Below are positions 12,172-26,121 of a stretch of 64,000 nt of DNA, one piece after another. Position numbers and translations under genes: made by a program. Each line of letters opens with the position of its first letter. The stretch's first letter is position 1. The notes beneath the pieces are model-generated. The model did no database searches. It was given only the letters and a program-made list of their open reading frames with translations, and had not been told where the DNA came from. Source of the stretch: Cavia porcellus (taxonomy: Eukaryota > Chordata > Mammalia > Rodentia > Caviidae); contig NW_026947546.1 of the NCBI RefSeq assembly GCF_034190915.1, positions 2,914,001 to 2,978,000 on the forward strand. Reading direction: 5' to 3'.

Positions 12172-15058
12172 ATCAGTCTTCCGAAGCCTAACCCTGACCC
12201 TATCCCTAACACCTAAACCTGAAACCTAACCCTAACCTGCCCCTAACCCTAACCATAAACGTAACCGTAAACCTAACCCTAACCCTAACCCTAACCATTA
12301 CCCTAACCATTACCCTAACACTAACACTAATCCTAAACTCTAACCCTAACACTTACCCAAACCCTAACCCTAAACTGTAAAACCAAACCCTAACCCTAAC
12401 ACAAACCATAACCCAAAATCTAAACCTAACCCTAACCTAAATCCTAACCCTAACCCTAACCCTAACCCATAACAATAACCCTAACCCTAACCGTAACCCT
12501 AACCCTAACACTAACTTCTAACCTTAACCCTAACCCTAATCATAACCCTAAGACTAAATCTCACCCTAAACAATAACACTAACCCTAAACGTAACCCTAA
12601 CCCTAAACCTAAACCATATCATAACCCTAAACCTAACACTAAACCTAACCCAAAACCTAACCCTAAAACTAAACCTAATCCTAAAACCTAACCCTAACCC
12701 TATCACTAAGCCTAAGTCTAAAACTAACCATAACCCTAACCTCAACCTTAACCCCAAACCCAACCCTATCACTAAACCTGACCCTAAACCTAACCCTAAT
12801 CTAACCCTAACCCTAACCATAACCCTAAACTTTACCTTTACCCTGAACTCTAACCCTAATGCTAACCCTAACCCTAATCTCTAATTCTAAAAGATAACAA
12901 TAAACCTAACCCTAAACCGAACTCTAAACCTAAACCTAACCTTAACCCTAACCATAACGCTAACCCTAACTGTAACCCTAGTTTTAACCCTAAGCTGAAT
13001 ACTAACACTAATCCATAACCCTAACCTTAACCCTTACCATAACCCTAACACTAAATGTAAAACTAGCCCCTAACCCTAACACAAACCCTATCTGTAATCC
13101 CTAACCCTAATCCTAACCCTAACACTAAAACTAGCCGTAATCCTAAATGTAACACCAACACCGAACGTAACCCTAAACATAACCTTAACCATATCCTTAA
13201 CACCTAACCCCTAACCCCAACCCAAACCCTACACCTAACAATAACCCTAACACTAACACTAATGCTAACCCTAAACCCTAACCACAACCCTCACCCTAAT
13301 GCTAACCCAAAACCTACCTCTAATCCCTATCCTAAACCTAACCCTAACCCTAACCCTAAACCTCACACTAACCCTAAACCTAAACCTAACCCTAAACCTA
13401 ACCTTAACCCTAACCCTAACCCTAACCCTAACCGTAACCCTAACACTCACCCTAACCCTATCCCTAATCGCTAACCCTAACCATAACCATAACCCAAACA
13501 CTAACACCAAAACCCTAACCCTAATCATAACACAAAACCTCACTGTAACCCTAAACCTAACCCTAGCTCTAATCCTAACCTTCTAGCCCTGACACTAGCC
13601 CTAATCCTAACCCTAACCCTAACACCTAACCCTAACCCTAACACCTAACCCTAACCCTAACCCTATCCCTAACCGTAAACCTATCAATAAACTAAAGCCT
13701 AGCCCTAAAACTATCCCTAAACCTAATCCTAGAACTGAGCCTAACGCTAACTCTAACTGTAAACTTAAAACAAATCCATAACCATAACCCTAACCAAAAC
13801 CTTAAAACTCACTCTAACCCTATCCCTAATCCCTAACCCTAATCCTAACCCTAACACAGACACTAACACCGAAACCCTAACCCTAAACCTAACCCGAACC
13901 CTAATCCTAAACTTAACCCTAACCGTAACCCTAAGCCTTACCTTAACAATAAAACTAACACGAACCCAAATTCATAACCCTAAACCTAACTCTAAACCTA
14001 ACCCTAATCCCTAACCCTAACGATAAGCCTAAACCTAATCCTAAACCTAAACCCTATCCCTAATCGATAACCCTAACTATAACCATAACCCAAACACTAA
14101 CTCCAAAACCCTAACCCTAATCATAACACAACCCTAGTTCTAAACCTAACCTTCTAACTCTAACCCTAACCCTAATATTAAACCGAACCCTAACACTAAC
14201 ACCTACACCTAACCCTAACCCCTAACCCTAACCCTAATCCTATCCCTAACCGTAAACCTAATGCTAACCCTATCCCTAACCCTAAACCTATCAATAAACC
14301 GAACCCTAGCCCTAAAACTATCCCTAACCCTAATCCTAGAACTGAGCCTAAAACTAACTCTAACTGTAAACGTAACAGTAATCCATAACCCTAACCCTAA
14401 CCCTACCCCTAAACTCACTCTAACACTGTCCCTAATTCCTAACTCTAACTCTAATCCTAACGCAAACAGTAACCCCGAAACCCTAACCCTAAACCTAACC
14501 CTAACATTAATCCTAATCTTCTAACCCTAACCATAACCCTAGCCCTTACCCTAACGCTAAAACTAATCCTAACCCGAAACCCTAACCCTAACCCGAAGCC
14601 TAACACTAACACCTAACCCTAACCATAACCCTATCATTAAATCTAAACTTAATGCTAACCCTGTCCCTAACCCTAACCCAGACAATAAACCTAACCCTAA
14701 ACCTAAAATTATCCCTAACCCTAATCATAATACTGAGCCTAACACTAACCCTAAGCCTAACCCTAACCCTAAGTTCTAACTCTAACCCTAACCAGAACAG
14801 TAACCCTAGTCCATAACCCTAACATTAACCTTTACAATAACCCTAACCCTAACCGTAACACTAACCCCTAAGCCTGACCCTAACCTTATCCCTAATCCCT
14901 AAGCCTAGCTCTAACAATAACACTAACCCTAACCATAACCCTAAACATAACTGTAAACCTAACCCTAACCATAACCATATTATTATCACCTAACCCATAA
15001 CCCTAACCAAAACCCGAAACCTAAACCTAACCCTAAACCTAATAGTAACCCTGAACCT
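12172..15058 (+). repeat. Domain 1 monomer, 2887 bp
   Basis: This is a full unit and the right-hand partner of the unit at 1,681 in the 10.5-kb long-range repeat. A small private duplication of the block ccattaccctaa near 12,295-12,318 accounts for most of the 11-bp change in offset between the two copies. Confidence 0.85.
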
Positions 15059-17939
15059 ATCAGTCTTCCGAAGCCTAACCCTGACACTATCCCTAACACC
15101 TAAACCCGAAACCAAACCCTAAACTGCCCCTAACCCTAACCTTAAACGTAACCCTAAACCTAACCCTAACCCTAACCCTAACCCTAACCCTAACCATTAC
15201 CCTAACACTAACACTAATCCTAAACTCTAACCCTAACACTTACCCAAACCCTAACCCTAAACTGTAAAACCAAACCCTAACCCTAACACAAACCATAACC
15301 CAAAATCTAAACCTAACTCTAACCTAAATCCTAACCCTAACCCTAACCCTAACCCATAACAATAACCCTAACCCTAACCGTAACCCTAACCCTAACACTA
15401 ACTTCTAACCTTAACCCTAACCCTAATCATAACCGTAAGACTAAATCTCACCCTAAACAATAACACTAACCCTAAACGTAACCCTAACCCTAAACCTAAA
15501 CCATATCATAACCCTAAACCTAACACTAAACCTAACCCAAAACCTAACCCTAAAACTAAACCTAATCCTAAAACGTAACCCTAACCCTAACACTAAGCCT
15601 AACTCTAAAACTAACCATAACCCTAACCTCAACCTTAACCACAAACCCAACCCTATCACTAAACCTGACCCTAAACCTAACCCTAATCTAACCCTAACCC
15701 TAACCATAACCCTAAACTTTACCTTTACCCTAAACTCTAACCCTAATGCTAACCCTAACCCTAATCTCTAATTCTAAAAGATAACAATAAACCTAACCCT
15801 AAACCGAACTCTAAACCTAAACCTAACCTTAACCCTAACCATAACGCTAACCCTAACTGTAACCCTAGTTTTAACCCTAAGCTGAATACTAACACTAATC
15901 CATAACCCTAACCTTAACCCTTACCATAACCCTAACACTAAATGTAAAACTAGCCCCTAACCCTAACACTAACCCTATCCGTAATCCCTAACCCTAATCC
16001 TTACCCTAACACTAAAACTAGCCGTAACCCTAAATGTAACACCAACACCGAACGTAACCCTAAACATAACCTTAACCATATCCTTAACACCTAACCCCTA
16101 ACCCTAACCCAAACCCTAAACCTAACCATAACCCTAACACTAACACTAATGCTAAACCTAAACCCTAACCATAACCCTCACCCTAATGCTAACCCAAAAC
16201 CTACCTCTAATCCCTATCCTAAACCTAACCCTAACCCTAACCCTAAACCTCACACTAACCCTAAACCTAAACCTAACCCTAAACCTAACCTTAACCCTAA
16301 CCCTTACACTAACTGTAACCATAACACTCACCCTAACCCTATCCCTAATCGCTAACCCTAACCATAACCATAACCCAAACACTAACACCAAAACCCTAAC
16401 CCTAATCATAACACAAAACCTCACTGTAACCCTAACCCTAACAATAGCTCTAATCCTAACCTTCTAGCCCTGACGCTAGCCCTAATCCTAACCCTAACCC
16501 TAACACCTAACCCTAACCCTAACACCTAACCCTAACCCTAACCCTATCCCTAACCGTAAACCTATCAATAAACTAAAGCCTAGCCCTAAAACTATCCCTA
16601 AACCTAATCCTAGAACTGAGCCTAACGCTAACTCTAACTGTAAACTTAAAACTAATCCATAACCATAACCCTAACCAAAACCCTAAAACTCACTCTAACC
16701 CTATCCCTAATCCCTAACCCTAACCCTAACCCTAACACAAACACTAACACTGAAACCCTAACCCTAAACCTAACCTGAAACGTAATCCTAAACTTAACCC
16801 TAACCGTAACCCTAAGCCTTACCTTAAACCTAAAACTAACACGAACCCAAATTCATAACCCTAAACCTAACTCTAAACCTAACCCTAATCCCTAACCCTA
16901 ACGATAAGCCTAAACCTAACCCTAAACCTAAACCCTATCCCTAATCGATAACCCTAACTATAACCATAACCCAAACACTAACTCCAAAACCCTAACCCTA
17001 ATCATAACACAACCCTAGCTCTAATCCTAACCTTCTAACTCTAACCCTAACCCTAATATTAAACCGAAACCTAACACTAACACCTACCACTAACCCTAAA
17101 CCCTTACCCTAACCCTAACCCTATCCCTAACCATAAACCTAATGCTAACCCTATCCCTAACCCTAAACCTATCAATAAACCGAACCCTAGCCCTAAAACT
17201 ATCCCTAACCCTAGTCCTAGAACTGAGCCTAAAACTAACTCTAACTGTAAACGTAACAGTAATCCATAACCCTAACCCTAACCCTACCCCTAAACTCACT
17301 CTAACACTGTCCCTAATTCCTAACTCTAACTCTAATCCTAACGCAAACAGTAACCCCGAAACCCTAACCCTAAACCTAACCCTAACATTAATCCTAATCT
17401 TCTAACCCTAACCCTAACCATAGCCCTTACCCTAACGCTAAAACTAATCCTAACCCGAAACCCTAACCCTAACCCGAAGCCTAACACTAACACCTAACCC
17501 TAACCATAACCCTATCATTAAATCTAAACTTAATGCTAACCCTGTCCCTAAACCTAACCCAGACAATAAACCTAACCCTAAACCTAAAACTATCCCTAAC
17601 CCTAATCATAATACTGAGCCTAACACTAACCCTAAGCCTAACCCTAACCCTAAGTTCTAACTCTAACACTAACCAGAACAGTAACCCTAGTCCATAACCC
17701 TAACATTAACCTTTACAATAACCCTAACCGTAACCGTAACACTAACCCCTAAGCCTGACCCTAACCTTATCCCTAATCCCTAAGCCTAGCTCTAACAATA
17801 ACACTAACCCTAACCATAACCCTAAACATAACTGTAAACCTAACCCTAACCATAACCATATTCTTATCACCTAACCCATAACCCTAATCAAAACCCGAAC
17901 CCTAAACCTAACCCTAAACCTAATAGTAACCCTGAACCT
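15059..17939 (+). repeat. Domain 1 monomer, 2881 bp
   Basis: This is a full unit with the acccttacactaactgtaac variant of the lead motif at 16300. It is the last clear member of that alternating type; the following monomers at 19.0 and 21.9 kb both carry the other type. Confidence 0.85.
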
Positions 17940-20819
17940 ATCAGTCTTCCGAAGCCTAACCCTGACCCTATCCCTAACACCTAAACCCGAAACCTAAACC
18001 TAACCTGCCCCTAACCCTAACCATAAACGTAACCGTAAACCTAACCCTACCCCTAACCCTAACCCTAACCCTAACCATTACCCTAACACTAACACTAATC
18101 CTAAACTCTAACCCTAACACTTACCCTAACCCTAACCCTAAACTGTAAAACCAAACCCTAACCCTAACACAAATCATAACCCAAAATCTAAACTTAACCC
18201 TAACCTAAATCCTAACCCTAACCCTAACCCTAACCCATAACAATAACCCTAACCCTAACCGTAACCCTAACCCTAACACTAACTTCTAACCTTAACCCTA
18301 ACCCTAATCATAACCCTAAGACTAAATCTCACCCTAAACAATAACACTAACCCTAAACGTAACCCTAACCCTAAACCTAAACCATATCATAACCCTAAAC
18401 CTAACACTAAACCTAACCCAAAACCTAACCCTAAAACTAAACCTAATCCTAAAACCTAACCCTAACCCTAACATTAAGCCTAACTCTAAAACTAACCATA
18501 ACCCTAACCTCAACCTTAACCACAAACCCAACCCTATCACTAAACCTGACCATAAACCTAACCCTAATCTAACCCTAACCCTAACCATAACCCTAAACTT
18601 TACCTTTACCCTAAACTCTAACCCTAATGCTAACCCTAACCCTAATCTCTAATTCTAAAAGATAACAATAAACCTAACCCTAAACTGAACTCTAAACCTA
18701 AACCTAACCTTAACCCTAACCATAACGCTAACCCTAACTGTAACCCTAGTTTTAACCCTAAGCTGAATACTAACACTAATCCATAACCCTAACCTTAACC
18801 CTTACCATAACCCTAACACTAAATGTAAAACTAGCCCCTAACCCTAACACTAACCCTATCCGTAATCCCTAACCCTAATCCTAACCCTAACACTAAAACT
18901 AGCCGTAACCCTAAATGTAACACCAACACCGAACGTAACCCTAAACATAACCTTAACCATATCTTTAACACCTAACCCCTAACCCTAACCCAAACCCTAA
19001 ACCTAACCATAACCCTAACACTAACACTAATGCTAACCCTAAACCCTAACCACAACCCTCACCCTAATGTTAACCCAAAACCTACCTCTAATCCCTATCC
19101 TAAACCTAACCCTAACCCTAACCCTAAACCTCACACTAACCCTAAACCTAAACCTAACCCTAAACCTAACCTTAACCCTAACCCTAACCCTAACCGTAAC
19201 TCTAACACTCACCCTAACCCTATCCCTAATCGCTAACCCTAACCATAACCATAACCCAAACACTAACACCAAAACCCTAACCCTAATCATAACACAAAAC
19301 CTCACTGTAACCCTAACCCTAACCCTAGCTCTAATCCTAACCTTCTAGCCCTGACACTAGCCCTAATCCTAACCCTAACCCTAACACCTAACCCTAACCC
19401 TAACACCTAACCCTAACCCTAACCCTATCCCTAACCGTAAACCTATCAATAAACTAAAGCCTAGCCCTAAAACTATCACTAAACCTAATCCTAGAACTGA
19501 GCCTAACGCTAATCTAACTGTAAACTTAAAACTAATCCATAACCATAACCCTAACCAAAACCCTAAAACTCACTCTAACCCTATCCCTAATCCCTAACCC
19601 TAACCCTAACCCTAACACAGACACTAACACCGAAACCCTAACCCTAAACCTAACCCGAACCCTAATCCTAAACTTAACCCTAACCGTAACCCTAAGGCTT
19701 ACCTTAACCCTAAAACTAACACGAACCCAAATTCATAACCCTAAACCTAACTCTAAACCTAACCCTAATCCCTAACCCTAACGATAAGCCTAAACCTAAC
19801 CCTAAACCTAAACCCTATCCCTAATCGATAACCCTAACTATAACCATAACCCAAACACTAACTCAAAAACCCTAACCCTAATCATAACACAACCCTAGCT
19901 CTAATCCTAACCTTCTAACTCTAACCCTAACCCTAATATTAAAACGAACCCTAACACTAAAACCTACCCCTAACCCTAACCCCTAACCCTAACCCTAACC
20001 CTATCCCTAACCGTAAACCTAATGCTAACCCTATCCCTAACCCTAAACCTATCAATAAACCGAACCCTAGCCCTAAAACTATCCCTAACCCTAATCCTAG
20101 AACTGAGCCTAAAACTAACTCTAACTGTAAACGTAACAGTAATCCATAACCCTAACCCTAACCCTACCCCTAAACTCACTCTAACACTGTCCCTAATTCC
20201 TAACTCTAACTCTAATCCTAACGCAAACAGTAACCCCGAAACCCTAACCCTAAACCTAACCCTAACATTAATCCTAATCTTCTAACCCTAACCCTAACCC
20301 TAGCCCTTACCCTAACGCTAAAACTAATCCTAACCCGAAACCCTAACCCTAACCCGAAGCCTAACACTAACACCTAACCCTAACCATAACCCTATCATTA
20401 AAACTAAACTTAATGCTAACCCTGTCCCTAACCCTAACCCAGACAATAAACCTAACCCTAAACCTAAAACTATCCCTAACCCTAATCATAATACTGAGCC
20501 TAACACTAACCCTAAGCCTATCCCTAACCCTAAGTTCTAACTCTAACCCTAACCAGAACAGTAACCCTAGTCCATAACCCTAACATTAACCTTTACAATA
20601 ACCCTAACCCTAACCGTAACACTAACCCCTAAGCCTGACCCTAACCTTATCCCTAATCCCTAAGCCTAGCTCTAACAATAACACTAACCCTAACCATAAC
20701 AGTAAACATAACTGTAAACCTAACCCTAACCATAACCATATTCTTATCACCTAACCCATAACCCTAACCAAAACCCGAACCCTAAACCTAACCCTAAACC
20801 TAATAGTAACCCTGAACCT
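17940..20819 (+). repeat. Domain 1 monomer, 2880 bp
   Basis: This is a full unit with the accctaaccgtaac lead type near 19,185. It differs from its neighbours only by scattered substitutions and a 1-2 base loss near 19,510 (cgctaatctaac). Confidence 0.85.
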
Positions 20820-23800
20820 ATCAGTCTTCCGAAGCCTAACCCTGACACTATCCCTAACACCTAAACCCGAAACCTAACCCTAACCTGCCCCTAACCCTAA
20901 CCTTAAACGTAACCCTAAACCTAACCCTAACCCTAACCCTAACCCTAACCCTAACCATTACCCTAACACTAACACTAATCCTAAACTCTAACCCTAACAC
21001 TTACCCAAACCCTAACCCTAAACTGTAAAACCAAACCCTAACCCTAACACAAACCATAACCCAAAATCTAAACCTAACCCTAACCTAAATCCTAACCCTA
21101 ACCCTAACCCTAACCCATAACAATAACCCTAACCCTAACCGTATCCCTAACCCTAACACTAACTTCTAACCTTAACCCTAACCCTAATCATAACCCTAAG
21201 ACTAAATCTCACCCTAAACAATAACACTAACCCTAAACGTAACCCTAACCCTGAACCTAAACCATATCATAACCCTAAACCTAACACTAAACCTAACCCA
21301 AAACCAAACCCTAAAACTAAACCTAATCCTAAAACCTAACCCTAACCCTAACACTAAGCCTAACTCTAAAACTAACCATAACCCTAACCTCCACCTTAAC
21401 CCCAAACCCAACCCTATCACTAAACCTGACCCCAAACCTAACCCTAATCTAACCCTAACCCTAACCATAACCCTAAACTTTACCTTTACCCTAAACTCTA
21501 ACCCTAATGCTAACCCTAACCCTAACCTCTAATTCTAAAAGGTAACAATAAACCTAACCCTAAAACGAACTCTAAACCTAAACCTAACCTTAACCCTAAC
21601 CATAACGCTAACCCTAACTGTAACCCTAGTTTTAACCCTAAGCTGAATACTAACACTAATCCATAACCCTAACCTTAACCCTTACCATAACCCTAACACT
21701 AAATGTAAAACTAGCCCCTAACCCTAACACTAACCCTATCCGTAATCCCTAAACCTAACCCTAACCCTAACACTAAAACTAGCCGTAACCCTAAATGTAA
21801 CACCAACACCGAACGTAACCCTAAACATAACCTTAACCATATCCTTAACACCTAACCCCTAACCCTAACCCAAACCCTAAACCTAACCATAACCCTAACA
21901 CTAACAATAATGCTAACCCTAAACCCTAATCACAACCCTCACCCTAATGCTAACCCAAAACCTACCTCTAATCCCTATCCTAAACCTAACCCTAACCCTA
22001 ACCCTAATCCTCACACTAACCCTAAACCTAAACCTAACCCTAAACCTAACCTTAACCCTAACCCTAACCCTAACCGTAACCCTAACACTCACCCTAGCCC
22101 TATCCCTAATCGCTAACCCTAACCATAACCATAACCCAAACACTAACACCAAAACCCTAACCCTAATCATAACACAAAACCTCACTGTAAACCTAACCCT
22201 AACCCTAGCTCTAATCCTAACCTTCTAGCCCTGACACTAGCCCTAATCCTAACCCTAACCCTAACACCTAACCCTAACCCTAACACCTAACCCTAACCCT
22301 AACCCTATCCCTAACCGTAAACCTATAAATAAACTAAAGCCTAGCCCTAAAACTATCACTAAACCTAATCCTAGAACTGAGCCTAACGCTAACACTAACT
22401 GTAAACTTAAAACTAATCCATAACCATAACCCTAACCAAAACCCTAAAACTCACTCTAACCCTATCCCTAATCCCTAACCCTAACCCTAATCCTAACACA
22501 GACACTAACACCGAAACCCTAACCCTAAACCTAACCCGAACCCTAATCCTAAACTTAACCCTAACCGTAACCCTAAGCCTTACCTTAACCCTAAAACTAA
22601 CACGAACCCAAATTCATAACCCTAAACCTAACTCTAAACCTAACCCTAATCCCTAACCCTAACGATAAGCCTAAACCTAACCCTAAACCTAAACCCTATC
22701 CCTAATCGATAACCCTAACTATAACCATAACCCAAACACTAACTCCAAAACCCTAACCCTAATCATAACACAACCCTAGCTCTAATCCTAACCTTCTAAC
22801 TCTAACCCTAACCCTAATATTAAAACGAACCCTAACACTAACATCTACCCCTAACCCTAACACCTAACCCTAACCCTAACACCTAACCCTAACCCTATCC
22901 CTAACCGTAAACCTAATGCTAACCCTATTCCAACCCTAACCCTAATAAACTAAACTAAATAAACTAAATAAACTAAACTAAACACAATAAACTAAAACCT
23001 AGCCCTAAACCTATCCCTAAACCTAATCTTAGAACTGAGCCTAACGCTAACTCTAACTGTAAACTTAACGCTAATCCATAAACATAACCCTAACCCAAAC
23101 TGTAAAACTCATTCTAACACTATCCCTAATCCCTAACCCTAACCCTAACCCAAACACTAACCCCGAAAACCTAACCCTAAAACAAACCCGAACCCTAATC
23201 CTAAACTTAACCCTAAACCTAACCCTAAACCTAACCATAACCCTAACCGTAAACCTAAGACTAACCCTAACCCTAACACTAACACGAACACAAATTCATA
23301 ACCCTAAACCTAACTCTAACCCTAACCCTAATCCCTAACCCTTACGATAAGCCTAACCCTAACCCAAAACCTAAACCCTATCCCTAATCACTAACCGTAA
23401 ACATAAGCATAACCCAAACACTAACACCAAAACCATAATTCTAATCATAACACAAAACCTCACCGTAACTGTAACCCTAACCCTAGCTCTAATCCTAACC
23501 TTCTAACTCTAAACCTAAACCTAATCCTAACCCGAACCCTAACACTAACACCTACCCCTAACCCTAACCCTAACCCCTAACCCTAACCCTAACCCTATCC
23601 CTAACTGTAAACCTAATGCTAACCCTATCCCTAACCCTAAACCTATCAATAAACCGAACCCTAGCCCTAAAACTATCCTTAACCATAATCCTAGAACTGA
23701 GCCTAAAACTAACTCTAACTGTAAATGTAACAGTAATCCATAACCCTAACCCTAACCCTACCCCTAAACTCAATCTAACACTATCCCTAATCCCTAACCC

Positions 23801-24413
23801 TAAACCTAACCCTAAGCCAAACACTAACCCCGAAACCCTAAACCTTAACCTAACCCTAACATTAATCCTAACCTTCAAACCCTAACCCTAACCCTAGCCC
23901 AAACCCTAACGCTAAAACTAACCCTAACCCGAAACCCTAACCGTAACCCTAAACCTAACACTAACACGTAACCCTAACCATAACCCTATCATTAAACCTC
24001 AACTTAATGCTAACCCTGTCCCTAACACTAACCCAGACAGTAAACCTAACACTAAACCTAAAACTATCCCTAACCCTAATCATAATACTGAGCCTAACAC
24101 TAACCAATAGCCTAACCCTAACCCTAATTTCTAACTCTAACCCTAACCAGAACAGTAACCCTAGTCCATAACCCTAACATTAACCTTTACAATAACCCTA
24201 ACCCTAAACGTAACACTAACCCCTAAGCCTGACCCTAACCTTATCCCTAATCCCTAAGCGTAGCTCTAACAATAACACTAACCCTAACCATAAACCTAAA
24301 CATAACTGTAAACTTAACCGTAACCATAACCATATTCTTATCACCTAACCCATAACCCTAACCAAAACCCGAACCCTAAACATAACCCTAAACCTAATAG
24401 TAACCCTGAACCT
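20820..24413 (+). repeat. Composite unit, 3594 bp, across the family boundary
   Basis: The anchor spacing is about 714 bp longer than in preceding units. The module with ataaactaaa and cctagccctaaa occurs twice. The first copy (cognate at 22331) has domain 1 features such as cagacactaacaccg. The second (cognate at 22989) has features of the rightward family such as ccaaacactaaccccg. The extra length is therefore an out-of-register join of two families and not a simple tandem duplication. Confidence 0.78.
22943..22998 (+). repeat. AT-rich microsatellite (aaactaaat-like)
   Basis: This short tract is made of aaactaaa and aaactaaat units, interrupted once by cacaat. It is the only simple repeat I found in the window that is not CCCTAA-like. 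It appears to have expanded from the caataaactaaa seed found at the same place in other monomers, and it lies just right of the family boundary. Confidence 0.85.
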
Positions 24414-26121
24414 ATCAGTCTTCCGAAGCCTAACCCTGACCCTATCCCTAACACCTAACCCCAAACCTAACCCTAACCTGCTCCTAACCCTAACCTTAAA
24501 CGTAACCGTAAACCTAACCCTAACCGTAACCCTAACCATAACCCTAACCATTACCCTAACAGTAACACTAATCCTAAACTCTAACCCTAACAATTACCCT
24601 AACCCTACCCCTAAACTGTAAAACCAAACCCTAACCCTAACCCTAACCCTAACCCAAAATCTACACCTAACCCGAAACCAAATCCTAACCCTAACACTAA
24701 CACTAACCCATAACAATAACCCTAACCCTAACCATAACCCTAACCCTAAGACTAACTTCTAACCTTAATCCTAACCCTAATCATAACCCTAAGACTAAAT
24801 CTCACCCTAACCTCTGACACTAACCCTAAACGTAACGCTAATCCTAAACCTAAACCATATCATAACCCTAAACCTAACACTAAACCTAACCCAAAACCTA
24901 ACCCTAACACTAAACCTAACCCTAAAACCTAACCCTAACGCTAACACTAACCCTAACCCTAAAACTAACCATAACCCTAATCTTAACCTTAACCCTAACC
25001 CCAACCCTATCCCTAAACCTGACCCTAAACCTAACCCTAATCTAACCCTAACCCTAACCATAACACTAACACTTACCCTTACCCTAAACTCTAACCCTAA
25101 CGCTAACCCTAACCCTAATCTCTAACTCTAAACGATAACAATAAACCTAACACTAAACCGAACCCTAATCCTAAACCTAACCTTAACCCTAACCATAACG
25201 CTAACCCTAACCGTAACCCTAGTTTTAACCCTAAGCTAAATACTAACACTAATCTATAACATTAACCTTAACCCTTACCATAACCCTAACACTAAATGTA
25301 AAACTAGCCCCTAACCCTAACACTAACCCTATCCGTAATCCCTAACCCTAATCCTAACCATAACACTAAAACTAGCCATAACCCTAAATGTAACACCAAC
25401 ACTATACGTAACCCTAAACATAACCTTAACCATATCCTTATCACCTAAGCCCTAACCCTAACCCAAACCCTAAACCTAACCATAACCCTAACACTAGCAC
25501 TAATGCTAAACATAAACCCTAACCATAACCCTCACCCTAACGCTAACCCAAAACATACCTCTAATCCCTATCCTAAACCTAACCCTAACCCTAAACCTAA
25601 CCCTAAACCGAACAGTAACCGTAACCCTAAACATAACCTTAACCCTAACCCTCCCTACCTATAACCATAACCCTAAACAACATTCTAACACTAACCCTAA
25701 CTTTAACACTTAACCCTAAAGCTTTAACCTAACGCTAAAACTAACCCTAACATCTAACACTAAACCTATCCCTAAACAAAGCCTAATCATAACCATATCC
25801 CTAAAACTCTAAAACTAAACCATACCGAAACCCTAACCCTATCAATAACACTAACCCTAGCCCTAACCCTAACTTCTAACTCTAACCCTAACCCTTACAC
25901 TATACCTAACAATCAACCTAACCCTAACTGAAACCCAAACCCTAAAGCTAACCTCTAACCCTAACCCTAGCCCTTACCCTAACCCAAACCCCTACGCAAA
26001 ACCTAAACCTAACCCTAACCCTAAACCTCACACTAACCCTAAACCTAACCCTAACCCTAAACCTAACATTAACCATAACACCTAACCCTAACCCTAACCC
26101 TATCCCTAACCGTAAACCTAA
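24414..26121 (+). repeat. Truncated monomer in the transition zone
   Basis: The unit proceeds normally through the central block and the ctccctacc segment. It then loses internal sequence twice: near 26,070, between cattaacc and acacctaacc, and at 26,107-26,121. After that it restarts the central block (ccattaccctaacac). The two copies of this block lie about 1.6 kb apart. Confidence 0.75.
26107..26121. other. Rearrangement junction with 15-nt shared sequence
   Basis: The stretch taaccgtaaacctaa is shared by the two parental positions. The left parent has it after cctatccc in the cctatccctaaccg module. The right parent has it after acg, just before the central block. The sequence switches from one to the other across these 15 bases, which suggests homology-mediated exchange or slippage. 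Confidence 0.75.

Larger units (their letters stand above)
1..22860 (+). repeat. Domain 1: about 2.88-kb monomers arranged as 5.75-kb dimers
   Basis: Anchor spacing is 2875, 1881, 2868, 2867, 2887, 2881 and 2880 bp; the 1881-bp unit carries a deletion. These monomers lack the segment of about 424 bp containing ctccctacctataacc that marks all units to the right. Two monomer types alternate through most of the domain. One type carries acccttac(c/a)ctaactgtaac, at 42, 5791, 10534 and 16300. The other carries accctaaccgtaac at the same place. The right edge is set where the monomer family changes, near 22,860. Confidence 0.88.

Noticed and set aside
22943..22998. Replication origin or matrix-attachment element in the AT-rich tract
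   Set aside because: It is only about 55 bp, occurs once, and is explained by expansion of the caataaactaaa seed present in other units.
25640..26000. Transposon or retroelement insertion as the source of the 424-bp segment
   Set aside because: The segment is itself made of CCCTAA-like hexamers. I see no terminal inverted repeats, target-site duplication, poly-A tail or coding remnant.
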